In this document: piece by piece, positions 43,725-51,284 of the stretch
How positions within the stretch are numbered: the stretch's first letter is position 1
Layout: each line of letters opens with the position of its first letter
From: Desulfovibrio desulfuricans
Lineage (GTDB): Bacteria; Desulfobacterota; Desulfovibrionia; Desulfovibrionales; Desulfovibrionaceae
DNA: 64,000 bases
Direction: 5' to 3'
NCBI RefSeq assembly: GCF_024460775.1
Contig: NZ_JANFYZ010000004.1
Location: forward strand, 186,001-250,000
Notes under the pieces: model-generated
What the model was told of the DNA's origin: nothing
Seen by the model: the letters and a program-made list of their open reading frames with translations, nothing else
Databases searched by the model: none
Made by a program: the position numbers and the translations under genes

Positions 43725-44915
43725 TCAGTCGTTCTTAAACCTTGTCACCTTTGCACCAGCAGGCCGGGCTGGTTCCGCATTGGCCGCAAGATCAAGGCAT
43801 TCGTCAATGACAGATGCCGCCCGTTTCATGGCTTCGTCTGCCAAGTGCGCATATCTCTGTGTCATTTGTGGGCTGCCGTGCGTCATGAGCTTTTGCAGGG
43901 TGAACAAGTCCACCTTGCCGCTACTGGCAAGCCATGAGGCATAAGTGTGGCGCAGGCCATGCAGGGGGCGAAAATCAGCAGGAAGGCCTGCCTCTTTGCG
44001 CAGGGCGTTAAGAAAGCGGCGAAGTTCAACGCGCTTCCCCCCATCTTTGCCGGGGAACACATACGGGCTAGCAGTATGCTCTATGCCCTCAAGAATGCCC
44101 CTTGCCGCTGCTGTCATAGGAATTTGCGAGGTTTTGCCGCTCTTGGCTGACTCGCCCCGCAAGGTAATATGCCCGGTGCGAAAATCCAGATCATCCCATT
44201 GCAGGGCCAGCAACGCACCTCGGCGCATACCCGTTGCCAAAGCCAGACGAACCAGTGAAGCAAGGTTTTGATCTTTGGCCGCGTCCAGGGCATCAATCAA
44301 GGCGCGGCCTTGCTCCGGCGTAAGACATTCGGTCTTTTGGTTGTCGAGCTTGGGCATAATGAATTGTAGGCCAGCGGGGCGTGAACAAAGCTCTTGCCTC
44401 GCCCCAAAATTGATAAGGCGGCGCAGTAACTCAAGAACGTGCTGTATTGTCTGCGGAGATTTGCCTTGCAATTCAAGCTCTTTTGCCAACGCGCTGACTT
44501 CATGCGTTTTTATGGCCTCTGGCTGGCGACCATAGAAAGCAGAGAGGTGTTGAAAATTGCTTGAATCTGCTGGCCCATTGGAATATTCGCCCTTCGCCTC
44601 TCGGTAGATTGCCCAAAGCCGTATAATTGTCGGCCTTGCACGCTCTGCTTCACGAGCAGCTTTCGCTTGCGCTCTCTTTTCCTGCAAGGTGGCAGGGCCA
44701 TTGCCCGTTCTGGCTGCTTCCTTGAGCTTGGCAAGCTCTGCCCGCGCCTTTGCAAGCGTCCAGCCCTCAGAAGCCCAGCCCAAGGCCTCTTGCTTCTTTT
44801 GCCCGTCCACAGTGAAGCGAAGTACAAAATAGAGATCAGGCTTAACACCATGCTTGCGGGTAGGGTGTACTCTGGCCCTAATGCCCTCATCCAACTTTTG
44901 CCATTCACTCGCCAT
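43725..44915 (-). CDS. Tyrosine-type integrase
   Basis: 396 residues. The catalytic residues are all present: Arg231 (ATGMRRGALL), Lys about 261, His319, Arg322 and His323 (LHGLRHTYAS), His346 (MTHGS) and Tyr355 (MTQRYAHL). The N-terminal arm-binding domain (about 1-95) has GWTLAKARAELAKL, and the core-binding domain follows. ATG 44915 is chosen; three candidate arm sites lie directly upstream, suggesting autoregulation. It inserts the element into the 3' half of tRNA-Arg. The frame extends to 45098 but that part has no start signal. Confidence 0.93.
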   Translation of the reverse strand: MASEWQKLDEGIRARVHPTRKHGVKPDLYFVLRFTVDGQKKQEALGWASEGWTLAKARAELAKLKEAARTGNGPATLQEKRAQAKAAREAERARPTIIRLWAIYREAKGEYSNGPADSSNFQHLSAFYGRQPEAIKTHEVSALAKELELQGKSPQTIQHVLELLRRLINFGARQELCSRPAGLQFIMPKLDNQKTECLTPEQGRALIDALDAAKDQNLASLVRLALATGMRRGALLALQWDDLDFRTGHITLRGESAKSGKTSQIPMTAAARGILEGIEHTASPYVFPGKDGGKRVELRRFLNALRKEAGLPADFRPLHGLRHTYASWLASSGKVDLFTLQKLMTHGSPQMTQRYAHLADEAMKRAASVIDECLDLAANAEPARPAGAKVTRFKND

Positions 44916-44917
44916 GC

Positions 44918-44953
44918 TGTGCCACCTTCGATTTGTGCCACCGTTGTGCCACC
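44918..44953. promoter_or_regulatory. Candidate right arm-type integrase sites
   Basis: Three copies of TGTGCCACC (44918-44926, 44934-44942, 44945-44953) immediately upstream of the integrase start. They match the two copies near attL and are probably where the integrase N-terminus binds. Confidence 0.55.
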
Positions 44954-45083
44954 AAAAGGGCATGAAAGGGGCCATAAAATCGTGAAAGTTTGTGAATGTA
45001 AAATATCCATAATGTGGCTTGTAGTCAATATTTTGCGGTGTATTCATGAAGCCTAATGAAAGGAGGTGTAATTTACATTCTTC

Positions 45084-45135
45084 GGCCTCCGGAGCCAAAG
45101 GCCGTGAGTTCGAATCTCGCCGGGCGCACCATTAA
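45084..45135. repeat. attR: 52-bp direct repeat
   Basis: 51 of 52 bases identical to 35756-35807. The single change is G for A in the acceptor arm (45123). Confidence 0.92.
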
Positions 45136-45143
45136 AAGACAAA

Positions 45144-45177
45144 AGGTTGGATGCAGACTATGCACCCAACCTTTTTT
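45144..45177 (+). terminator. Terminator right of attR
   Basis: AGGTTGG-TGCA pairs with TGCA-CCAACCT around GACTA, followed by TTTTTT. It is probably the original chromosomal terminator of tRNA-Arg. Confidence 0.8.
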
Positions 45178-45212
45178 CATTCTAGGAGCTGGTTAGCATG
45201 CGTGTATAGCAA

Positions 45213-45833
45213 TTAACCATGCACGTAAGGCTTAATAAATTTTTCTATCTCCCGCACCGCCGAATTCACCTTGGTTTGAATAGCGTCACCTTTGCGTGAA
45301 TAAATAATCTGCCTTAATTCACGATATCTATTTCGCTCCTCATCATCACGAAATCTGCCATTTTTTTGATTATAATCTTCAGTATATTCTTCAATACTGT
45401 CTCTCAGCACATAACACACTTCTTCAATGGGCTGAAAAAGTTCACGTAATTTTTTATCAAGTATAATTTCAGATTCAAATAACAGGAAATCCATTTCACT
45501 AATTGTTTTTAGGGTATATTTGAATCTGCTCTTCATCTCTCTATCTGAAGAATAACGAAGCTGTTCTCTTTCAGGAATAGGTTTACCATCCTCATTGTGC
45601 GTGAAGATGGAAATTTTACGGACAGATGATCTGCAATACTCAATATCTCGCCTGATCTGATACACCTTGAGCATCAGCCGTTTGGCAACATCAAACTGGG
45701 AAGTGCCTTTGAGCTGCCTGCGCCACGTTCTCAGCCCTTGCCACGCGACCCAGACGCCACATCCCGCAATTATGAGCGTCAGCCAATCCTTGGCGATAGA
45801 GATATAGCCTAGCAATGACGGTTGAATATCCAT
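45213..45833 (-). CDS. Unknown membrane-anchored protein beside attR
   Basis: 206 residues. One hydrophobic segment near the N-terminus (LTLIIAGCGVWVAWQGL, about 18-34), then a long charged helical cytoplasmic region. It is AT-rich compared with both neighbours, so it was probably acquired separately, although it lies outside the attR of the mapped element. I do not recognise the family. A membrane-tethered helical protein of this sort occurs in several defence and exclusion systems, but that is not evidence of function. Confidence 0.7.
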   Translation of the reverse strand: MDIQPSLLGYISIAKDWLTLIIAGCGVWVAWQGLRTWRRQLKGTSQFDVAKRLMLKVYQIRRDIEYCRSSVRKISIFTHNEDGKPIPEREQLRYSSDREMKSRFKYTLKTISEMDFLLFESEIILDKKLRELFQPIEEVCYVLRDSIEEYTEDYNQKNGRFRDDEERNRYRELRQIIYSRKGDAIQTKVNSAVREIEKFIKPYVHG

Positions 45834-45878
45834 CCAATCACCCTTCTCTATACGTCTGACAGCGCAACACCCCGCAGA

Positions 45879-46889
45879 TTATCCGAGCCTGCTGACCACA
45901 GCTTCGAGTCTGGTCCTAACCATTGCTTCCTTTTCCAGCTTCTGCTGCAATTCGGCAATGGCGGCCTCGGCTTTTTCAATGGTGCCGCACAGCCCCCCGA
46001 GCAGTGAAAACGCGCCGCCCTCAAGAAACTCAGCATTCTCCACTGCTCCCGCATAGGGGCTGCCGCCAAGGCGTTGCCAGCGGGCATAGTCCCGCTGCCA
46101 TTCAGGAAAACAGGTGGCGGTGAGGCCGTCATTCCATAACTTGTACGCTCCAAAGGCATGCACCACTGGCGCAAAGGCCGCCGCCGGATTACGCGGATGC
46201 ATATTGAACCCCTGGGGTAGTTGAAAAACGCTCTGCGGGTACTGCCGCAGCAGCATCTGCGCCAGCAGGTTAAAGGCCGCCTGATCGGGATAGCGCAGCA
46301 TTCTGCCGTGCCGGAAAATGAACTCCAGACACCCCTGCCGCAAGGCGTCCGGCGCTGGCAAATCATTGCGGAATACAATGACCCCCGAATTCAGGTTGTC
46401 TGCGCCGCCGTCAAACCCCTCAATAGGTTCGTGCAGATTGATCTGCGCAGGCTTGGCCCCTGGCGGGTCTGAAAATTCGGGATCTTCCAGCGCCAGCCCA
46501 AGGGGGCCGCAATCAAAAAGCCCTTCCAGACTATCCTGAACCAGCACGTCCGCATCAAGCCATACAACAGATGTATAGCGTTGCAGCAAGTCAAAGCAGT
46601 CAAATTTGGCCAGACTGAGCGGAGAAAAAACCTCCAGCGCCTCAGCCGTCAGCTTTGCGGGAACAGGCGTAAAGGGCACAAGCTGCGCGCCAAGGTTGCG
46701 CAATATCGCGGCATCGGTTTCCAGTAGGGAGTCATCACAAAAAACGATGATGTCGGCCTCCATTTCCGGATTATGCCGCCGAAGCGCCAGCAGTACCGTG
46801 CCAGCGGCAAAGGCCCAGTTGCCGGTTACGCCTGTGACCACCGCGCGCGGAAACCTCACGTCAATGCGGCCTTCAAATGCATCATGCAT
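45879..46889 (-). CDS. Glycosyltransferase family 8-like protein
   Basis: 336 residues, ATG 46889 with AGGAG upstream. GT-A fold with the metal-binding DXD in VVWLDADVLVQDS (Asp112, Asp114) and ADIIVFCDDS. The second half has DNLNSGVIVFRND and the acceptor-side HAFGAYKLWND. A helical tail (EKAEAAIAELQQKLEKEA) could form a coiled coil. It is probably involved in surface glycan synthesis with the GT2 and GT10 genes upstream. Confidence 0.78.
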   Translation of the reverse strand: MHDAFEGRIDVRFPRAVVTGVTGNWAFAAGTVLLALRRHNPEMEADIIVFCDDSLLETDAAILRNLGAQLVPFTPVPAKLTAEALEVFSPLSLAKFDCFDLLQRYTSVVWLDADVLVQDSLEGLFDCGPLGLALEDPEFSDPPGAKPAQINLHEPIEGFDGGADNLNSGVIVFRNDLPAPDALRQGCLEFIFRHGRMLRYPDQAAFNLLAQMLLRQYPQSVFQLPQGFNMHPRNPAAAFAPVVHAFGAYKLWNDGLTATCFPEWQRDYARWQRLGGSPYAGAVENAEFLEGGAFSLLGGLCGTIEKAEAAIAELQQKLEKEAMVRTRLEAVVSRLG

Positions 46890-47034
46890 GGCTGGCTCCT
46901 GATGTCGCTTTGCGCAGCCCGCAGGCTGCTCGATGTCCCCGGCCCAGGACCGGAAAAAGCCCGTTGCAGACGGGGCAGTCTGGTATCCACCCCGGCCTGA
47001 AACGGGCCAACAATGCTATCTCCGACAGTTTCTC

Positions 47035-48210
47035 CTACCGCGAGGCAGCAAAAATGGCGATAATATCGGGCGGCAGCAGTTTTTTTACGCTGCCAATGTG
47101 GGTTTTGCCCACAAGGGCCTTCTCGGCCATTTCGGCAATCTGCGCATCCGTGGGCGCAAGATGCAGATCCTTCAGCGATGTGGGCATGCGTAGCGAGCGG
47201 AAAAACCGCTCCATGGCCTCAATGCCCCGCAGACCTGTGATGGTTTCCGTCTCCGCCGGGGCAACGCCCATGACCCTTTCTGCAAACAGGGCAAAGCGAT
47301 CAGGCCGCAAGGGCAGCACATGGCGGGCCCAACTGCCCCATATGGCAGACAGCCCCGCACCGTGGGCCACATCAAACATGCCGCTCAACTCGTGCTCGAT
47401 CATGTGCGTGGCCCAGTCGCCGCCGTCCGAGCCGCAGCCAGTCAGACCGTTGTGCGAAAGGCTGCCAGCCCACATGACTTCGGCTCTGGAATCGTAGTTG
47501 GCCGGGTCATCGCGTAGCACGATGGCGTGGTGCATGACCACGCGCATGAGGCCCTCGCCGATGCTGTCCGTTATGTCCATGTTCGAGCCATGCCCGAAAT
47601 AGCGTTCCATGGTGTGCATGAGAATATCCACGCAGCCGCAGGCCGTCTGAAAGGGCGGCAACGACATGGTCAGCTCGGGATTCATGACGGCAAAGGCCGG
47701 ACGGGCCATATCCGTTTTGAAGCTGCGTTTGAAGCCGTTTTCCTCGTTGGTCACAACAGTTGAACTGCTCATCTCGCTGCCTGCGGCGGCAATGGTCACC
47801 ACGCAGCCAACGGGCAGGCAGGCGTCCGGCTTGCGCTTGCCCATGTAATAATCCCACACATCACCCTCGTTGGCGGCGCCGTAGGCAATGGCCTTGGCCG
47901 AGTCGATAACGCTACCGCCGCCCACTGCCAGCACAAAATCCACCCCTTCACTGCGTGCCAGTTCAATGCCCTCGCGGATCAGCGAAAGCCGGGGGTTGGG
48001 CACGACGCCGCCAAGAGTGACAAAGGCAAGTCCTTCAGCCTGAAGAGAGGTTTTTATCCTGTCCACAAGACCCGAACGCAGGGCGCTCTGCCCGCCAAAG
48101 TGGATAAGCACCTTGCGGCATTTGCAGGCTTTGACAAGTGCGCCGGTCTGCTGCTCTGTATTTTTGCCGAAAACCACCCGTGTGGGCGTGTAGTACGTGA
48201 AATCGTGCAT
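47035..48210 (-). CDS. Iron-containing alcohol dehydrogenase
   Basis: 391 residues from ATG 48210, with AGGAGG upstream. The NAD(P)-binding GGGSVIDSAKAIAYG and metal ligands in DILMHTMERYF and DVAHGAGLSAIWGSW mark the group III Fe-dependent ADH family (butanol dehydrogenase/YqhD type). Substrates are primary alcohols or aldehydes. Between glycosyltransferase genes it could act on a sugar precursor, but the family is also common in fermentation. Confidence 0.88.
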   Translation of the reverse strand: MHDFTYYTPTRVVFGKNTEQQTGALVKACKCRKVLIHFGGQSALRSGLVDRIKTSLQAEGLAFVTLGGVVPNPRLSLIREGIELARSEGVDFVLAVGGGSVIDSAKAIAYGAANEGDVWDYYMGKRKPDACLPVGCVVTIAAAGSEMSSSTVVTNEENGFKRSFKTDMARPAFAVMNPELTMSLPPFQTACGCVDILMHTMERYFGHGSNMDITDSIGEGLMRVVMHHAIVLRDDPANYDSRAEVMWAGSLSHNGLTGCGSDGGDWATHMIEHELSGMFDVAHGAGLSAIWGSWARHVLPLRPDRFALFAERVMGVAPAETETITGLRGIEAMERFFRSLRMPTSLKDLHLAPTDAQIAEMAEKALVGKTHIGSVKKLLPPDIIAIFAASR

Positions 48211-48271
48211 GGTATCCTCCTGACTGTAAAAAACGCGCGGGCGGCCAAAGCGCAGGGCCGGAGCGTAAGCG

Positions 48272-49222
48272 TCAGATATTTTCTGCCAGCGCGGCGAGCG
48301 AAAGTGTACGCAAAAGCCTGCCTGCCCGATCCGCCTGTGCTGCATCCGCCGAGGCTTCGCGCAGAATGCGCGCCATAAAAACAAGCATATGACGTTGCAT
48401 ATATTCATCGTACCCATAACGGTCTGTCCAGGCCTGCCAGAGGGTATCAAGCCAGCGCAGCGCAGCTTCCGGCTCTGCAGGCCCGCCATAGATCAGCCCT
48501 GCGTGCAGTGCCGCCTGTGCGCCTGTCGCCCGGATACCGAACGGAGGGAACACATGCCCAAGCAGTGCGCGCATGTGCCACTGGCGGGCATGGGCTGCTG
48601 GCGCATAACGATAGTGCAGCAGCGGCTCTTGCAAATTGACCGCCTGCAATCCGGCCTTGAGCAGGGCATCGGCCCAAAAGGCCATGTCTTCTGCCCTTGC
48701 CAGGCTGGCGTCATAGCGTAAGCCAAAGGCGCGCATCGCGTCCAGCCGCACCATGACGCAACAGTTGGGCACAGGCACCCCAAACAGTGTGGCGGCTCGT
48801 GTTGCGCCCGGCTGTTCGGGAAACAGCTCAAGCGCGCTTGATTGCTCGAAATACTGCACGCCAGCACCGCAGATATGAATCTGGGATTGCGCCTCAAGGC
48901 AGGCATGTTGCGCTTCCAGCCGGTGGGGCATGGCAATGTCGTCCGCGTCCATCCAGGCCAGATACCGACCACGCGCACGGCCCAAGGCCATATTGCGCGC
49001 CGTGGCCCGCCCCTTGTTGGATGGCAGCAGCTCAACTCGAATCCTTTTGTCGTCAAAGGACTTCGCAAGGGCAAGGGTATTGTCTGTGGAACCATCGTCC
49101 ACCACCAGCAGCTCAAAGTCTTCAAAGCTCTGGGCCAGGATGGACTCTATCGCTTCAAGCAGATGGGAGGCGGCATTATAGGCGGGCATTGCCACAGTGA
49201 TTTCTGGCGTGGACGAACTCAC
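48272..49222 (-). CDS. Glycosyltransferase family 2
   Basis: 316 residues, GTG start 49222 overlapping the GT10 stop (GTGA). GT-A domain: VAMPAYNAASHLLEAIESIL, VVDDGSTDNT (41-49), and WMDADDIAMP (90-99) holding the metal. The C-terminal half is less conserved and acceptor-specific. No membrane helix. Probably adds a sugar to LPS or exopolysaccharide. Confidence 0.87.
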   Translation of the reverse strand: MSSSTPEITVAMPAYNAASHLLEAIESILAQSFEDFELLVVDDGSTDNTLALAKSFDDKRIRVELLPSNKGRATARNMALGRARGRYLAWMDADDIAMPHRLEAQHACLEAQSQIHICGAGVQYFEQSSALELFPEQPGATRAATLFGVPVPNCCVMVRLDAMRAFGLRYDASLARAEDMAFWADALLKAGLQAVNLQEPLLHYRYAPAAHARQWHMRALLGHVFPPFGIRATGAQAALHAGLIYGGPAEPEAALRWLDTLWQAWTDRYGYDEYMQRHMLVFMARILREASADAAQADRAGRLLRTLSLAALAENI

Positions 49223-50301
49223 TTACCCTCCCCCCTCACCTGCCTGTACATGGCGGCCACATCATCGCGCCCCGCGCCAAATATGGGCTCCGGTCTGCCC
49301 AGCGCAGGCAGTCTGCGGCAATAATCCGGCGCTGTTTCCATCATCCTGGCAGCGCGGGCAAAAACATTGGTGGTTTCCAGCATCCAGTTGCGGCACAGAA
49401 CCAGCTCTGCTTGCCGGGCCTCCCACAAATGGCTCTTGATTGCAGACAGGATGCTCTGCACGCAGGCTTCCAGATCGCCGAGCGGCAAGGGCAAAAATCC
49501 GGGTGCTGGGCAAACAGCGCCAAGGTTGGGCGCTCCAAGAAAGAGCGGCAGCGCCCAGCCGAGCCAGGCATCGGACAGTTTTTCTGTCCAGAAGTTGTCG
49601 AGGTAGTTGTTTTCAAGCACCACATGATACTTGTAGGGCGCAATGGCCGACATTTTGTCGTCCACAGGATTGAATTCGCGCCCGTACACATGCAGCGCGT
49701 CCCCCAGCCTCTCCTTGAGCATACTCACCAGTGCTAGTCGTGCGCGCTGTGCCGACGTTGCCGTCTTGGTGGAACAGACTACGGAAATCAAGCCTGTTTT
49801 TTCTGGCATAGGAAATGCGCGTAATTCACTAAGATTGGTGAATTTACTTATATTTCTTCCTGATGAGCGTTCGACGCCGTAGTGCCAACTCAGACAGGGG
49901 TTGCTGATGACCATGCTGCGCCGCTCGACACCGCGCAAGTCATAAGGCGACACCACCGTGCCGAACTGTCCGAGGTAGGAACGGGGATATTTCTTGATTT
50001 CAGGCGGCTCGGTGACAAAGAGGATACGCCGTTCACGGGGCACTGTGGTGCTGAAACCCGCAGGGGCTTCGTCAACAACCACAAGCCAAGCGCTGGCAGT
50101 TTCCAGCGAGGAGGGGAGCGATGAAGGGGAATGAGCGGCTGGCGGGGGCAGCACAAATTGCGCACGGCCCAGAGCGCCGTTGCCGTCTTCTGTCTGCCGC
50201 ATCCAGGGCCAGGCCGCGTGGATGGTGGCAAAATAGCACAACAGGGTGGAACTTTCAGCCACAAAGGCCTCGCAATGCCAAGGCCCCGGCCGCTTTTCCA
50301 T
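49219..50301 (-). CDS. GT10 fucosyltransferase-like glycosyltransferase
   Basis: 360 residues. The C-terminal domain carries the GT10 signature YKYHVVLENNYLDNF and TEKLSDAWLGWALPLF (about 229-259), as in alpha-1,3/4-fucosyltransferases, with a poorly conserved N-terminal domain. The donor could be GDP-fucose. Fucosylated surface glycans are used by gut bacteria to mimic host structures, but no GDP-fucose synthesis gene is in the window. It overlaps the GT2 gene by four bases. Confidence 0.75.
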   Translation of the reverse strand: MEKRPGPWHCEAFVAESSTLLCYFATIHAAWPWMRQTEDGNGALGRAQFVLPPPAAHSPSSLPSSLETASAWLVVVDEAPAGFSTTVPRERRILFVTEPPEIKKYPRSYLGQFGTVVSPYDLRGVERRSMVISNPCLSWHYGVERSSGRNISKFTNLSELRAFPMPEKTGLISVVCSTKTATSAQRARLALVSMLKERLGDALHVYGREFNPVDDKMSAIAPYKYHVVLENNYLDNFWTEKLSDAWLGWALPLFLGAPNLGAVCPAPGFLPLPLGDLEACVQSILSAIKSHLWEARQAELVLCRNWMLETTNVFARAARMMETAPDYCRRLPALGRPEPIFGAGRDDVAAMYRQVRGEGK

Positions 50302-50366
50302 GGTCAGAGGCCGGTTAGCAGCACCTCTTGCTCTGGGTGCATCGGCAACGGATGTTGAAAATCGCC

Positions 50367-51191
50367 TTAATGCTCAACGGCGTAAATATTGCGGAACACA
50401 ACGCCATTTTCCTGGCTGCGCACTTCAAGAATGACCTGGGCGTTGGTGAGACTCATGGGGTGCTCGGCAGAAGCAACCATGACGGCGCGCTTGAACCGGC
50501 TGATACGAAAACTGCCCACATCTTCGGGCTCAAAACGCAGGGAATATTTTTTGCCATCGGCTGTCAGCAACGTGCCGCTGACCATACCAGAAAGTATCTT
50601 CTGGCTGTCGGTATTACGCAGATCCAGTGCGACGCGAAGCTTGCCGCCCCTGATTTCACGCACCTGCACATTCCCTACCTTGACGTAATCAAGGTCAATG
50701 GAGGGAAAGTCCTCATGCCCCGGCCCTTCGGTGGTGCGGGCCGCGTCGCTGACCCCGGCCTGAGGCTTGTCTGCCGCCGCTGGCCCGCCTGTAATTGCGG
50801 GGCCTTCACCCGGTGCTTCCGCAGCGGCGCCGCCAGTGCTGAGCCTGCGCAGCACAAGCTCCCGACCTGGTATATTTTCTTCACGCAGCAGTTCTTCAAG
50901 GTGTTCCAGCCGTTCCGCATTGGCCTGTGCCGTCTGCGAATCGCTTTCAAAGCGCAGCACATTGTCCCGCAACTGCACGTTCTGCTGCCACAAAGTCCAG
51001 CACAGCCATCCCAGAACAGCGCAGGCCACGGGCAGGCAGGCCATCACCCCAAGGGCCGCCACAAACCGCCCCCTGCGCACTCGATAGCTGCGCCTGGGGC
51101 CGTTATCCCGCATCAGGATTATGCTGAGATTTTCGCGGTACTTCAAACGGTCCTCACGAACTTTGCGTTTGAAATTTCGGGATGGCCGCAC
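50367..51191 (-). CDS. Single-pass membrane protein with coiled coil, unknown
   Basis: 274 residues, GTG start 51191 with AAGGTG upstream. A basic N-terminal tail (about 1-42) leads into one membrane helix (FVAALGVMACLPVACAVLGWLCWTLW), then a helical segment (DSQTAQANAERLEHLEELLREEN), a Pro/Gly/Ala-rich linker and a C-terminal beta-rich domain (GNVQVREIRGGKLRVALDLRNT). Positive tail inside and domain outside. No recognised family. It follows the L,D-transpeptidase in the same orientation, so it may act in the cell envelope. Confidence 0.68.
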   Translation of the reverse strand: MRPSRNFKRKVREDRLKYRENLSIILMRDNGPRRSYRVRRGRFVAALGVMACLPVACAVLGWLCWTLWQQNVQLRDNVLRFESDSQTAQANAERLEHLEELLREENIPGRELVLRRLSTGGAAAEAPGEGPAITGGPAAADKPQAGVSDAARTTEGPGHEDFPSIDLDYVKVGNVQVREIRGGKLRVALDLRNTDSQKILSGMVSGTLLTADGKKYSLRFEPEDVGSFRISRFKRAVMVASAEHPMSLTNAQVILEVRSQENGVVFRNIYAVEH

Positions 51192-51284
51192 ACAACACCT
51201 TGTTATGATACCTCGCCATAAAACGGGGCAAACTGTTTGACCAGCCTCAGCCCACTGTCCAAGGAGACAAAACGGCAGAAGACC

